Source of the DNA: Symbiodinium natans
Lineage: Eukaryota > Sar > Dinophyceae > Suessiales > Symbiodiniaceae
Length of the DNA stretch: 64,000 nucleotides
Assembly: GCA_905221605.1 (NCBI GenBank)
Contig: CAJNDS010002312.1
Span: 186,001 to 250,000, forward strand
Reading direction: 5' to 3'
Position numbers and translations under genes: made by a program. Below the pieces are notes generated by a model. It saw only the letters and a list, made by a program, of their open reading frames with translations. It was not told the origin of the DNA and ran no database searches. Positions within the stretch are counted from its first letter, which is position 1. Every line of letters begins with the position of its first letter. Shown one piece after another: positions 1-10,226 of this stretch.

Positions 1-300
1 AATTCAATTAATTCAATTAATTCATCTATTTCCAAAGGGGAGGTGGAATTAATTGAATTAATTGAATTAATTCCAATTAATTCAATTAATTCAATTAATT
101 CAATTAATTCAATTAATTCATTTATTTCCAAAGGGGGGGGTTCAATTAATTCAATTAATTCAATTAATTCAATTAATTCAATTAATTCAATTAATTCAAC
201 TAATTCAATTAATTCCACCCCCCCCCCCCGGAAATAAATGAATTAATTAATTGAAGTAATTCATTAAATTCATTAAATTCCAGGGGGAAAGTGGAAATTA
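1..300. repeat. 10-bp AATTCAATTA-type tandem repeat, block 1
   Basis: Nearly continuous copies of AATTCAATTA and its complement TTGAATTAAT, broken by G-runs such as CCAAAGGGGGGG. Both orientations occur, so single strands could fold back. The same unit returns at about 480-690, 1018-1085 and 1424-1970. No coding capacity is credible; the open frames across it are low-complexity repeats of Ile-Asn-Ser. Confidence 0.9.
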
Positions 301-346
301 AGGAATTTAATGAATTAAATTCTGTCTGTGCAACCCTACAGGACCT

Positions 347-450
347 AAAATAGGGTCTATTTGGAACATGGCTCTTGTGAATAAGTATACGTTTTGGGGC
401 CTGTTTTCCTCTTGTAAATACGATTCCCAGCTTCCAAATAGACCCTATTT
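347..450. mobile_element. MITE-like inverted-repeat element, copy 1
   Basis: Begins AAAATAGGGTCTATTTGGAA and ends with its near-exact inverse TTCCAAATAGACCCTATTT. The interior is about 65 bp and noncoding. A second copy with the same interior (including GTATACGTTTTGGGGCCTG) lies at 1993-2096. Both copies are flanked by the 10-bp AT-rich repeat. The MITE label rests only on terminal inverted repeats plus repeated occurrence; no transposase was seen. Confidence 0.55.
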
Positions 451-479
451 AAGCTGCACACGGGGGGGGGCATTTGGAA

Positions 480-726
480 ATAAATGAATTAAATGAATTA
501 ATTGTATTAATTGAAATAATTCAATTCATTCAATTAGTTCAATTAATTCAACTAATTCAATTAATTCCAAAAGGGGGGATGAATTAATTGAATTAATTCC
601 AAATGGAGGGGGGAGGTGGGGATGGGGAATTCCAAAAGGGGGGATGAATTAATTAAATTAATTCCAAATGGAGGGGGGAGGTGGGGATGGGGGGGGCGAG
701 GCCCCCCCTCCATTTGGAAATAAATG
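480..726. repeat. 10-bp AT-rich repeat, block 2, with G-rich spacers
   Basis: Copies of the AATTAATTGA unit are interrupted by two similar G-rich stretches (about 570-630 and 635-712) containing GGAGGTGGGGATGGGG. The pair looks like a local duplication. No gene signal. Confidence 0.75.
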
Positions 727-1003
727 AATAGGCGCGGCTCGATTTGGCCAAATTTTGCCGGGCAGCCTCCGGGCAAAATTTGGCCAAATCGAGCCACGCA
801 TTTCTCATCGCATACGAAGGGCAGCCCGATTTGGCCAAATTTTGCCCGGAAGCTGCCCGGCAAAATTTGGCCAAATCGAGCCGCGATAGTTTAAAAATTT
901 CGGGCCTTCAGAAAGGCGCGGCTCGATTTGGCCAAATTTTGCCCGGAGGCTGCCCGGCAAAATTTGGCCAAATCGAGCCGCGCATTTCTCATCGCGTTCG
1001 ACC
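727..1003. repeat. Palindromic GC-rich repeat (GGCTCGATTTGGCCAAATTT family)
   Basis: The core GCTCGATTTGGCCAAATTTTG and its inverse alternate in arms around CCGGGCAGCC. At least three head-to-head pairs are present (about 727-797, 821-883 and 915-983), each an imperfect palindrome of 60-70 bp. GGCC and CCGG sites recur at the centres. The function is unknown; the pieces could be remnants of a foldback element. Confidence 0.8.
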
Positions 1004-1104
1004 CCCCATTTGGAAATAAATGAATTAATTGAATTAATTGAAATTCAATTAATTTCAATTAATTCAATTAATTAATTCAATTTATTTTCCAAATGGGGGG
1101 TGGG

Positions 1105-1403
1105 GGCTGGGGAATCCTCCTCCCCCCAATACTAAACCACGAGCCCGGGCCTCCCCCCAATACTAAATCACGAGCCCGGGCCTCCCCCCAATACTAAATT
1201 ACGAGCCCGGGCCTTCCCGCAATACTAAATCACGAGCCCGGGCCTCCCCCCAATACTAAATCACGAGCCCGGGCTAAATCACGAGCCCGGCCTCCAAATT
1301 ACGAGGCCGGGCCTCCCCCCAATACTAAATCACGAGCCCGGGCCTCCCCCCAATACTAAATCACGAGCCCGGGCCTCCCCGCAATACTAATTTACGAGCC
1401 CGG
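1105..1403. repeat. About 31-bp tandem repeat (AATACTAAATCACGAGCCCGGG)
   Basis: About nine to ten units of the form CCCCCAATACTAAATCACGAG followed by CCCGGGCCT, with one truncated unit near 1262-1300. Each unit carries a CCCGGG palindrome. Point variants (CACGAG/TACGAG) show independent drift. Confidence 0.85.
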
Positions 1404-1423
1404 AATGGTGCCCCCCCCCATTT

Positions 1424-1970
1424 GGAATTAATTGAATTAATTGAATTAATTGAATTAATTGAATTAATTGAATTAATTGAATTAATTCAATTAATTCACC
1501 CCCCATTTGGAATTAATTGAATTAATTGAATTAATTCAATTAATTCCATTAATTCAATTAATTCCATTAATTCATTTAATTCAATTAATTCCAAAAGGGG
1601 GGGGGGTGAATTAATTCAATTAATTCAATTATTTCCAAATGGTGCCCCCCCCCCCGCCCCCAGCCCCGAGCCCCCCACCCCCCCATTTGGAATTAATTGA
1701 ATTAATTGAATTAATTGAATTAATTGAATTAATTGAATTAACTGAATTAATTGAATTAATTCAATTAATTCACCCCTCATTTGGAATTAATTGAATTAAT
1801 TCAATTAATTCAATTAATTCCATTAATTCAATTAATTCCATTAATTCATTTAATTCAATTAATTCCAAAAGGGGGGGGTGAATTAATTGAATTTATTCAA
1901 TTAATTCAATTAATTCAACCTCCCCAAGTGTAAATAAATGAATTAATTGAATTAATTGAATTAAATTCTG
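1424..1970. repeat. 10-bp AT-rich repeat, block 3
   Basis: The same AATTAATTGA unit as at the window start, in blocks split by C/G-runs such as CACCCCCCATTTGG and AAAAGGGGGGG. A roughly 270-bp segment is present twice (about 1424-1650 and 1680-1920), a segmental duplication within the array. Confidence 0.85.
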
Positions 1971-1992
1971 TCTTGGCAACCCTACAGAACCT

Positions 1993-2096
1993 AAAATAGG
2001 GTCTATTTGGAAGTTGTCTCTTGTAAATAAGTATACGTTTTGGGGCCTGATTTCCTCTTTAAAACACGAGTCTCAGCTTCCAAATAGACCCTATTT
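1993..2096. mobile_element. MITE-like inverted-repeat element, copy 2
   Basis: Second copy of the 347-450 element, with the same terminal AAATAGGGTCTATTTGGAA inverted repeat and a similar interior. The two copies also share flanking sequence (CAACCCTACAG before, TTAAGCTGCACAC after), so duplication together with the surrounding repeat is as likely as independent insertion. Confidence 0.55.
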
Positions 2097-2636
2097 AAGC
2101 TGCACACCCCCCCCCCCCCCCCAATGTTCCCACAATCTCCACATTTACGACAATGGAGTCCTATGGAAGTCAGCTTGCGCAACTCCGCCCGTCTCATAGC
2201 TGAGAGCAAGCCGACAGTATTGCTCGCAAACATCGCAGCTATGTGAGGCAACGGCTTCTGTGGCGGATTGGTCATTCAGGCTCGAGATGGGAGAAGGGTA
2301 GCAGGTCACAGTGAAAAATTGACACGCTAAATCGATCAACTTGCGCTTAGCAAGAAGTGGTGGATCGAGTTTGGGCGTGATCCCTTGTTGATGCGCCCGA
2401 CCCGCTGTGTCATTGTAAAGCCGGGGGCTGCCAGTGTTGGCTGAGTGCTTTCCTTGCTGACTTCTGCCCGCTGAATGTCTCATCTATTCTTAGAACGAAA
2501 GCAAGAGTTCCAACCGCATGTTTCCCGAGCCCACTTTGCGCGCAAACGTGGTGCGTCCCAGTCAGGTGACACTGCGGCCGCCATGGTCGTCGGGCCCTTA
2601 GAAGCCATTCACACCTTTTGGAAGGACGAGTGATAT
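2097..2636. other. No supported feature
   Basis: Mixed-composition DNA after a poly-C run at 2107-2122. Open frames on both strands are short and match nothing I recognise. No clear splice-site-bounded exon was found. Confidence 0.5.
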
Positions 2637-2743
2637 GGGAGTTTCCGAGATTCGGGGTACCTTACTGAGGTCCTTATGATAAAGGGAATCTTGCTATTTG
2701 GGGATCTCTATTGGGGGTCCCGTATTTTCGAAAGCCCCCATAT
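2637..2743. mobile_element. MITE-like element, GGGGGTTTCCGAAA/GGGGTACC family
   Basis: Starts GGGAGTTTCCGAGATTCGGG then GTACCTTACTGAGGTCC, and ends with the inverse TTTTCGAAAGCCCCCATA. Relatives lie at 8552-8659, 12662-12765, 37757-37871, 38738-38840 and 63530-63640, with partial copies at 26423-26462 and 56353-56425. All are about 100-115 bp, G-rich at the left end and C-rich at the right. Confidence 0.55.
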
Positions 2744-2976
2744 TTCTCTGATGAAGCCTGCGGAGTATGCTCGATGTACTGCTCAGGCCGACAGGCAGAA
2801 TGAGGCACAATTTGCGTCAAAGCAGTTTTGTGCTCAGTGCTTGTTGCTTCCATTGTTGGGGGGTTTAGGGTTGAGGGTTTAGAGCGCATCGCCGGATTGT
2901 CGTTGTAGCCTGAGGAATCTGCATGAAGAGCCGTCCAGATGCCACAGGTGCCCGTCTCAATTGTGCTAGACTCGGG

Positions 2977-3079
2977 TTTAGGGTTTAGTTTAGGGTTTAG
3001 GGTTTAGGGTTTAGGGTTTAGGGTTTAGGGTTTAGGGTTTAGGGTTTAGGGTTTAGGGTTTAGGGTTTAGGGTTTAGGG
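2977..3079 (+). repeat. Interstitial telomere-like array, TTTAGGG
   Basis: About 14 perfect or near-perfect TTTAGGG units. Followed at once by GCCAG|GTCGAG, the start of an exon-like segment. TTTAGGG is the Arabidopsis-type telomere unit also known from dinoflagellates. Confidence 0.95.
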
Positions 3080-3083
3080 CCAG

Positions 3084-4435
3084 GTCGAGCTTGACGAAGA
3101 TCAGCGAAGAGTACGGATGTGAAACTGAGATGGCTTGTGGTTTAGGAGCAGTCAGGCGAGACTCAGAGCATCAGCCCCTCCCCAAAAACTCTGGGCTTTA
3201 TCGGAGGCTGAGGAAGCTGAGTTGCGGGAGCTGAAAGCTCCCCACCCTCTCTTGGAGCATGTCTGTTTCCTTCTCTTGCAGAAAGGTTGTTGTGAGTCGT
3301 GAAAGCCTTATGAACTCTCAATAGAGATTTCGGGACTTAGGCACCTTCATCCCCCTGAATTCGTATTTCTCAATCTGCAATATGCATTGGAAACCAAATT
3401 CCCTTTCTCCCTGTTTAGTAAGAACCGCTAAGTAATCCAGCCCCTAAGCTTGTTTCCGTGTTGTGCTCAGATGTGTTGACAACGACGCAGTCAAAGCACT
3501 TTGCCTATCGGTGGCGGGTCATGGAGATGCGAAGCTCGAACGAGCTCCGTGAAGCGTTGCGCCTTGCGCCTTTCTGAGTTTAGGGTTTAGGGTTTAGGGT
3601 AGTACAAACCTCATGCTGCATTCGGCATATGCTCAGTGCCTCGTGAACGCCGTCCTCAGGACCCGACCAGCCTGCTAATTTGTCAGATGACTGTTTAATT
3701 GCCAGGCAAGCTTCCTGGTGGCAGACGGATTGTCTGTGTATCCTCAATCTCGTCACTGCGCCGACAGTGCACAGGATTCCAGAAGGGTGGAGAAAAGGCG
3801 CGTTTGTGCCCACCGCAGCCCGCACGGCCCGGTTTAGGGTTTAGGGTTTAGGGTTTAGGGTTTGGGGTTTAGGGTTTAGGGTTTGTGGTTTGGGGTTTAG
3901 GGTTTAGGGTTTAGGGTTTGGGGTTTAGGGTTTAGGGTTTAGAGCCTCCTAGGGTTGAGGACTCTGCACTCCCTGAGGCCGAGCAGGCCACAGTGCACAC
4001 GTTGCAGAGCCGAATCGATGAGCTCGGCTCCTGGTGACATCACCCCCCTGGTTCTTAGTAGGGAATGAGGGAATGAGGGCCCTATAGAATCCCTTAAAGG
4101 GTATGGGCCCTAGTGAGTATCCTATATAATCCCTTAAAGGGTATACACAGGGCCCTCATTCCCTCATTCCCTACTAAGAACCAGCCAGATCACCCGCAAA
4201 TCTCCCGCATGGACCCTAAACCCTAAACCCTAAACCCTAAACCCTAAACCCTAAACCCTAAACCCTAAACCCTAAACCCTAAACCGCTTGAGGCTCCTTG
4301 CACGGAAGCCTCCTCCGACCCCGGACGCCCAGGTGCACCCTTGTTGCATGGTTCTTCTTTTCAGCTCCTCTTGTTTCTCCTGGCAAAAAGGATGCCGTGA
4401 AGGTTGAGGAAGAGAAGGCGGCTCCTGCCCCTTAG
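3084..4435 (+). CDS. Hypothetical protein, 3' end (at least two exons)
   Basis: I do not recognise the family. The best-supported exons are 3953-4026 (acceptor CTAG|G, donor CTCG|GC) and 4365-4435 (acceptor TTCTTTTCAG, ending in TAG at 4433-4435). Their phases join, giving an acidic, helix-prone stretch with TLQSRIDEL followed by a Lys/Glu/Ala-rich tail ending EEEKAAPAP. Two further short exon-like pieces lie upstream: 3084-3110 (VELDEDQRR, donor GT) and 3207-3236 (AEEAELRELK, donor GC). The composition suggests a coiled-coil protein. The intron between the two main exons holds a short inverted-repeat element (4050-4182) and a CCCTAAA array (4214-4284). The 5' end was not found. Confidence 0.4.
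4050..4182. mobile_element. MITE-like element, GGTTCTTAGTAGGGAATGAG family
   Basis: Perfect terminal inverted repeat of about 33 bp: GGTTCTTAGTAGGGAATGAG at the left and CTCATTCCCTACTAAGAACC at the right. Inside, CCCTTAAAGGGTAT occurs twice. Relatives are at 10227-10322 and 37581-37680. It sits inside the predicted intron 4027-4364. Confidence 0.65.
4214..4284 (-). repeat. Interstitial telomere-like array, CCCTAAA
   Basis: Ten units of CCCTAAA, in the opposite orientation to the 2977-3079 array. A shorter array follows at 4533-4573. The CCCTAAA orientation contains neither GT nor AG on the + strand, so it is splice-neutral inside a + strand intron. Confidence 0.95.
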
Positions 4436-4721
4436 CTTTTTTTGCCTCGGTGGCTTTTCTTGCCCTGTTTCTACCCCTGCTGGTGCAGGTCCAGCCCGTG
4501 CTCCGCGCCGGGCTTGGCGAACGGGGCTGCGAAACCCTAAACCCTAAACCCTAAACCCTAAACCCTAAACCCTCAGGGTGATGGCGTGAGCGCAGGGGAG
4601 GAGTCACCCAAGGTGTCGACCTGAGGGCTGCGCGGCCGCAGTGGACCAAGCTCTCGTAGGGATCCTAGAGATTCCTAGAGGCCGCATCTGGCTTGCTAAG
4701 CCTTCTCCTCGCTTCGATGTG

Positions 4722-4816
4722 AGTGGTACTATGAGTATACTATGAGTATACTATGAGTATACTATGAGTGTACTATGAGTATACTATGAGTATACTATGA
4801 GTGTACTATGAGTGGT
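4722..4816. repeat. Minisatellite TATGAGTATAC
   Basis: Eight or nine copies of an 11-bp unit (ACTATGAGTAT) with GTAT/GTGT variants, ending in TATGAGTGGTATCC. No coding role is apparent. Confidence 0.85.
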
Positions 4817-5343
4817 ATCCTGGGGCGAAAGTTTGGCAGATCAGGAACGTGGTGCGTGCTGGGGCTGCGTTGGCAAAGGCCTCAGACTCTCCGCTCCGTC
4901 AGACTAGCCGCGACTAGAAGCGACTAGATGCGACTAAGCACGTTCTACATCTGTGGTTGCCTGGTCCGATCGGTTCTTGAGTGGGACCAAGTGCAGCTGC
5001 GATGCTAGATGCAGCTGCTTTGTGTGATATGTTCGCACACCCACATTCCAAAGTTTGCATGGGGGTAGTGCTTTGCCATTCGGGGACTCTCTTTGCGGTC
5101 TCCGAAAGCGTGCCGCATTCTTGCACAGCTCCAGCAGAATGCCACGGAAGGCTTTGCTAATGTTTGGGGCAGCTGTGCTCGGCAACAAGGACAAAAGTCT
5201 TTGTTGTGAGGACAGTGAAAATCACTGTGCCTCCTGCTCCACAAACCAGACTTACAAGCGACACGATTGATTTTCAATCTCCACCATGGAAAAGTCAACG
5301 TCTGCATGGAATCGCTCGGTTCTCTTCACGCATGTGTACAATC

Positions 5344-5437
5344 CCCTAAACCCTAAACCCTAAACCCTAAACCCTAAACCCTAAACCCTAAACCCTAAAC
5401 CCTAAACCCTAAACCCTAAACCCTAAACCCTAAACCC
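5344..5437 (-). repeat. Interstitial telomere-like array, CCCTAAA
   Basis: Thirteen consecutive CCCTAAA units without interruption. Flanking DNA on either side shows no gene I can support. Confidence 0.95.
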
Positions 5438-5554
5438 TCTCTTGCCTGGGCAATCTCAAGTCAGAGCCAGGCAGCGCAACCGGGCCGCCAAAGCGCTGGT
5501 CAGCGAGCATGCGGGCACCATCACCTGCCAGAAGCTAAGAAGATGAAGCATGAA

Positions 5555-5672
5555 ACGTAATAATAATAATAATAAATAGTAATAATGGTAATAGTAATAA
5601 TAAGAATAACAATAATAATAATAGTAGTAATAATAATCGTAACAATAATAGTAATAATAATCAGAATAAGAA
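5555..5672. repeat. Degenerate trinucleotide repeat (AAT/AGT)n
   Basis: Purine-rich AATAATAGTAATAATGGTA-type sequence. The rest of 5673-6700 contains A-rich DNA, scattered degenerate TTTAGGG/CCCTAAA motifs and a poly-C run at 6571-6598. No gene is supported there. Confidence 0.8.
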
Positions 5673-7398
5673 GAATGTGAACGAAACCGACCATGAAGTC
5701 CCCACACTCGGAACCTTAGGAAGTACTATGAAGAGAATGATTTTGTAATAAGGGGGGGCAAATGAAAGTAATGCAATGCGCGCCCGTTATATAGTATTGT
5801 GAACGAAATACGGGGCTAACATTAATATTCCCCTTACGCCCCGGAATTATTAAAAGTACGAAGTGAGGGAGTGAAGAAGACAATGAAGTGAGTTTACGAA
5901 CAAATGAACGCAATGAACGAGAGAAGGCAGTGAGAGACAAGACTAGAAAGATAAATCACCATAAGATTTCAAGAAAATGAGAGTAAAGAAGTTGTAGATG
6001 ATGAAATTTATGAACTTCCAGAAAACTCGCGGGCACCGGCACAAAAAACTCGTGGGCACACAGGCACGCCCTCTCGCGGGCACGGGCATGCCCAGGGTTT
6101 AGGGTTCAGGGTTTAGGGTTAAGGATTTTCTGGTTTAGGGTTTAGGGCCCAGGGTTTAGGGCTCAGGGCCTAGGGCTTAAGGGGCTTACACATGTTTATA
6201 TCGAAAGCAGACAGATTGGGATTGGGTGAACACACACAGCGAATGTAATGAACCCTTCATCTTCCTGATCTTGGTGGGATTCTTTGGGAGGGTGACCCCA
6301 AACCCTAACCCTAAGCCCTGGGCCCTGACCCCGTATAAGCCCTCAAGCTTCGTAGCCGAAAGAACCCATGCAAGCGAGGCGGGAGCTCCAAAAATGGGAC
6401 GCAGCAAGCATGACTGGTTCTGGTTCTTGGTAGGGAGGCAATGGGGGGAACCAGGCGCTGCATAACCCCCGCGAGAGTTGTCGTTTACAACCTTTTCTCT
6501 TTAGTGTTCAGGTGGGTCAACAAGCGACCCCGACCCTTAACTGGTATGAAAATCAATGAGTCAGGCCTCCCTCCCCCTCCCCCCCACCCCCCCCCCCCTC
6601 CTCATCCGCCGACCCACGTGCGTGCACGCTGGCCGGGTTGGGCCTGGGACTTAGGGTGTCTAGGCTTGCTTCAAGTCAAGAATTTACCAGGGGGGTGAAG
6701 AAAAAGAACGCCGACTTTTTGGTTTAGGGTTTAGGGTTTACAGTATAAGGTCAACCTCTGCTCGGCTGCGCAAAACCGCATCCGCACTGCTCATTCATCC
6801 CTCGAAAACGCATTGCTTCGCTGCCCGGCGTTTGCCTAGCGATCGTAGCCCCGATCTCAAGTTGGAGCTCAGGTCGCTGTCAGAAGTGCGCCCAGGCCAG
6901 CAGTCGTCAGGGTTTAGGGTTTAGGGTTTGGGGTTTAGGGGGTCCTCTAAGGTCCTATACCCCCACTCCGCTTTTGAACTTCAGGGGCCCAAGTAACCTT
7001 GAGATTCGCCTTTGGTGAGGCTTGTTCGAGTTGGGGGGGCATAGTGAAGTGGAAGGGGGCGGGCGGGGTATGTAGTACTAGTGTATCGGATCCCATGAAG
7101 GGCACCTGTGATGACTCGGCCTGCAAGCCCGGGCTCTGACTGAAGTCAAAAAGAGTCTGCGTAGTTTCGACTTCACGTTGTCAAAGGCGCAGCGGCAGTG
7201 ATCCTGTAAGAGAAGCACTGTTAGGCACCTAAGCTCTGAATGGCGCTGGGCGCATCCGCTTCATCACTCTCTGCGGCAAAAGTTGCCCTTCGGAAGCAGG
7301 CGCGGTCGCAGGGACATGAGGCTCACAGGGCAGGTCGTAAAAAAGGCAAGTACATGAAGCGGAGTGTACGTTCATGGTAGGTGCGCGCTAGCCTGAAG

Positions 7399-8071
7399 AT
7401 CCTAGATGACGCAGAGCTGAACCGCCAGAGCGAGGCGGGATGGCCGTAAAGGCTTAATGTACACGCTTGCTGCCAGGGTCATTCAGGCTCGTCTTGCAAT
7501 TCTGTTGGCATGTCAGTAGCTTCTCCGCGAGGCTGTTTGCGAACGACTGGTGCGAAGCAGCTTCTTCGCCGCGAGCCAGAAGATCGGTGTCTTTCTCGCG
7601 ATGCCCATGGGAGAGCTTCGAACTGGGCCCGTCTTGCAGCAAGCGTACGCGAGTGGCAAGCAGGTGTTCTGCCCTCGTGTGATGGGGGATGGATGGATGG
7701 AGTTCTTCGAGGTGAGGAGCTTGGAGGAGGCAGCAGCGCTGCCACTGTCCAAGTGGAAGATCCCTGAGCCCCCGGAGCATTTTCCCCGAGCGGATCCATG
7801 GGATTTGGACCTGATGCTGGTCCCGGCTGTTGCTTTGGACCTGGCTCGACGGCGCTGTGGCCAGGGCATGGGCTTCTACGATCGCTATGTGCAGCGCGCC
7901 AAGCAGCGACCAGACGGAAGCCGGCCTTTACGCACCATTGGCTTGGGACTTTTGCAGCAGCGCCAAGAGGAAGTGCCCTGCGAGCCCCACGATGAACTGT
8001 TGGATGCAGTCGTGTTTCCGGATTGCGATGTTTTTCCAGAGGAGCGGCCCCCAAACGACCGCGAGGGGTAG
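7399..8071 (+). CDS. MTHFS: 5-formyltetrahydrofolate cyclo-ligase (3' exons)
   Basis: Makes 5,10-methenyltetrahydrofolate from 5-formyltetrahydrofolate with ATP, in one-carbon metabolism. The main exon, from about 7558 (acceptor GCGAAG|C) to the TAG at 8069-8071, encodes KIGVFLAMPMGEL, then GKQVFCP, then the family signature VPAVALD...CGQGMGFYDRY near 7818-7893 (substrate/ATP loop), and a C-terminal ELLDAVVFPD. The usual length of the family is about 200 residues and this exon covers roughly the last 170. A likely upstream exon is 7399-7434 (ILDDAELNRQSE, donor GC), matching the N-terminal Gln-Ser helix of the family, with a small exon near 7475-7512. The true start was not located. The signature shows LARRRCGQGMG where Gly-x-Arg-x-Gly is usual. 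Confidence 0.8.
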
Positions 8072-8551
8072 TACGGGTAGCAGAAAGAAAAAGACAGCAT
8101 GGAACATTGGTCGCTGCCAGTTCGCTGCGTTTCTGATTTAGTGGCTTCGTGTTCAGTTGCTGCGTGCGTGGCAGGGTTTATCACGCTAGCATTGCCATTG
8201 ACGTTGCCAGGCAGCAAGGGCTCGTGCGGGCCCGGCAGTGAGTCCTGCCACGCGCCCAGCGCCACGAGGCCTCCTCACATGGTTTCCATATCTCGGGCAT
8301 ACCAAGGATTGGCCACTGCCTCCTGTGACTCCAATGACCAAGTCTGCTAGTAGCGATGGGCTCGGCAGATTCAGCAGGCAACTAGAGGAGTTGATTTCCA
8401 GTGGCCCAGTTCCGTGGCCGACGAACCCTCACAAGAAACCACAGGGGGGGCATCGCTTTCAGCTGCTGAGGCGCACTCGATGCCTTTGCAACACACGCAC
8501 CGCAGGCCTGGGATGTGCCTATGTCTGTTGCAACGTTTCAACGGTTTCCTT
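8072..8551. other. No supported feature downstream of MTHFS
   Basis: Unique DNA after the MTHFS stop. One frame is open across 8099-8350 but has no recognisable domain, so I leave it unannotated. Confidence 0.4.
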
Positions 8552-8659
8552 TGGGGGTTTCCGAAATTGGGGGGTACCTTATTGGGGTCCGTATTTGTAA
8601 GCGGAGCCTATTATTCGCGGGTCTACTGTAGGGGTCCCCTACGTTCGTAAACCTCCATA
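8552..8659. mobile_element. MITE-like element, GGGGGTTTCCGAAA/GGGGTACC family
   Basis: TGGGGGTTTCCGAAATTGGG, then GGTACCTTATTGGGGTCC at the left, with the inverse GGGGTCCCCTACGTTCGTAA and ACCTCCATA at the right. Same family as 2637-2743. Confidence 0.6.
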
Positions 8660-9095
8660 TGCAGCCTTCGGAAAAGGCCCGTCTTCCGCCCAGCAGCCCT
8701 CACGGCCGAAGGCGGCTGACCTCTCACTCACCAGTTTCGGATGTCTCCCCGATGTTCCCAGAAACTGATATTGGGTGGCAGGCCAAACCCGGCCCAACGT
8801 GCCAGGGCCATGGAGGTGCAGTGGCCGCACTTGAAACCGGAATCTCAGCTTCTTTCATGTTGTTTGCGTACCCCCAGATGGCTGGGAGCGACCAACGTCC
8901 GGTGTCACCGGACAGCGGAGTGCAGGCCCAATCTGCAGCTTCAAGGCTTCTTTCTCTCAGGTTTTTGCTTCAGGGCTTTCTGGGCCCTGATGGTATCTGG
9001 CTGTGCGATGGCTTGTGCAGACTGTCAAGCGCGACTACACCTGGCTGATTCGGGCAGCTTGGCTCCATTTCTCTGCCACTCCTCAAGCTTCGCTA

Positions 9096-9208
9096 ATACT
9101 AAACCCCCCCCTACCCCCTAATATATGAAAAGCCCTCAATATACCATAATATAGCTAAAATGGGGCGTATTTAAATATTAGGGGGTAGGGGGGGGTTTAA
9201 TATTGGGG
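9096..9208. mobile_element. Inverted-repeat element, AATACTAAACCCCCCCTA
   Basis: Left arm TAATACTAAACCCCCCCTAC and CCCCTAATAT; right arm ATATTAGGGGGTAGGGGGGG then TTTAATATT. The arms are about 30 bp with a 50-bp AT-rich loop. Noncoding. Confidence 0.6.
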
Positions 9209-9230
9209 GAGGGGAGTACTCACGCGCCAG

Positions 9231-9770
9231 CTCTCGAGGTGATCTCCGAGATCGTCCCCAGTGAAGGCCGCTGGAGCATGGGCTTGTGCACGCATTGCAA
9301 CCTGTCCTGCGACCAGGACACGGAGTGGCTGGAAGCGTGAGCTACGATGGCACCTGGGTGCCTGACCCGGGATCTCTGCAAGGCCCCGTTTCGGTTTAGG
9401 GTTTAGGGTTTAGGGTTTAGGGTTTAGGGTTTAGGGTAGAACTTGCAGAATCCGGAACTTGGAGCGCTGTCCTGAAAGGCAAGCTCGGATTCCTGGTGCC
9501 TGACACCGTCATCCTGGAAAAGGGAAAGCCGAAGCGGAGGTCGGGACCCTGAATTCCCTAAACCCTAAATTCCCTAAACCCTAAATTCCCTAAACCCTCA
9601 ATTCCCTAAACCCTAAATTCCCTAAACCCTAAATTCCCTAAACCCTAAACCCTAAACCCTAAACCCTAAACCCGAAGTCCTCTCTTTTCCACTCGGGTGT
9701 GTCTTTTTTCCGGCGCTCCAGGTATCACATCGACGCCGCGGGCCGCATCCAGGCCTGGCTCTTCTCTTAG
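9231..9770 (+). CDS. Hypothetical protein, 3' end (three phase-matched exons)
   Basis: Not recognised. The exons are 9231-9336 (acceptor GCGCCAG, donor GC|GTGAGC), 9435-9539 (acceptor TTTAG|GG supplied by the last TTTAGGG unit of the 9393-9436 array, donor AG|GTCGGG) and 9722-9770 (acceptor GTCTTTTTTCCGGCGCTCCAG, stop TAG at 9768-9770). Each exon ends two bases into a codon and the next starts with one, so the three join in frame. The peptide includes a CTHCNLSC pair of cysteines, LKGKLGFLVPDTVILEKG and a final GRIQAWLFS. The clean phases and the polypyrimidine tract argue for a real gene. Upstream exons were not found. Confidence 0.5.
9393..9436 (+). repeat. Telomere-like array forming the end of an intron
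   Basis: Six TTTAGGG units. On the model above, its last TTTAG is the 3' splice site of the following exon. A degenerate CCCTAAATTC-type array fills the next intron at 9552-9673. Confidence 0.8.
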
Positions 9771-9824
9771 AGTGTTGGGCGGTCTAGGGTCCTTGGGCTC
9801 AGCCCTACTTAAGCCCCCTAGAAT

Positions 9825-10035
9825 AGATTAAGAATAAGTATACTGTAAATGCAAATATAATTCTGAATGTGAGTATACATGTAAGTATATACACATAAGT
9901 ATACATATACATGTAAATATTTAAAACACAAATATAAACATAAATATAAATACATATAAATATAAATACAAACAGAAAAGCAAAGTGTGAATCAGTACAT
10001 ATATATATATATATATACATACACATACATATCCA
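9825..10035. repeat. AT-rich microsatellite (TA, ACAT, AAAT)
   Basis: Irregular runs of TATACA, AAATAT and a pure (AT)n at 10000-10015. Low-complexity peptides in all frames; no gene. Confidence 0.85.
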
Positions 10036-10077
10036 TAAGTCGTGATGCCCTGAGCCCTCTTTATAAGCCCTACTTCA

Positions 10078-10179
10078 GAGAGGTCACGCGGATGAAGACC
10101 TCGGCAGAGCTTCTGCGGGTGTTGCGGGACTTCGTCCGGAAGGCCCCCACTTCCGCACGTCTCTGCCTGGTTCGAAGGT
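10078..10179 (+). CDS. Exon-like segment, unknown gene
   Basis: Open frame of 34 codons (including TSAELLRVLRDFVRKAP) between a CTTCAG-type acceptor and the donor CGAAG|GTTTAGGG, where the GT belongs to the first telomere-like unit. Basic and helix-prone. Two more candidates follow: about 10336-10363 (RRSGNGKLR) and about 10608-10671 (DSKDSKDSKAGKILQAFFGL, donor G|GTAGGG). The family is unknown and assignment to one gene is uncertain. Confidence 0.25.
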
Positions 10180-10226
10180 TTAGGGTTTAGGGTGGGTTCA
10201 GGGTTTAGGGTTTAGGGTTTAGGGTG

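Noticed and set aside
1105-1403. CRISPR array
   Set aside because: The units are tandem with no unique spacers, and the genome is clearly eukaryotic with no Cas genes.
2977-3079. A true chromosome end
   Set aside because: Arrays are short, in both orientations, and surrounded by unique sequence and genes across the whole window.
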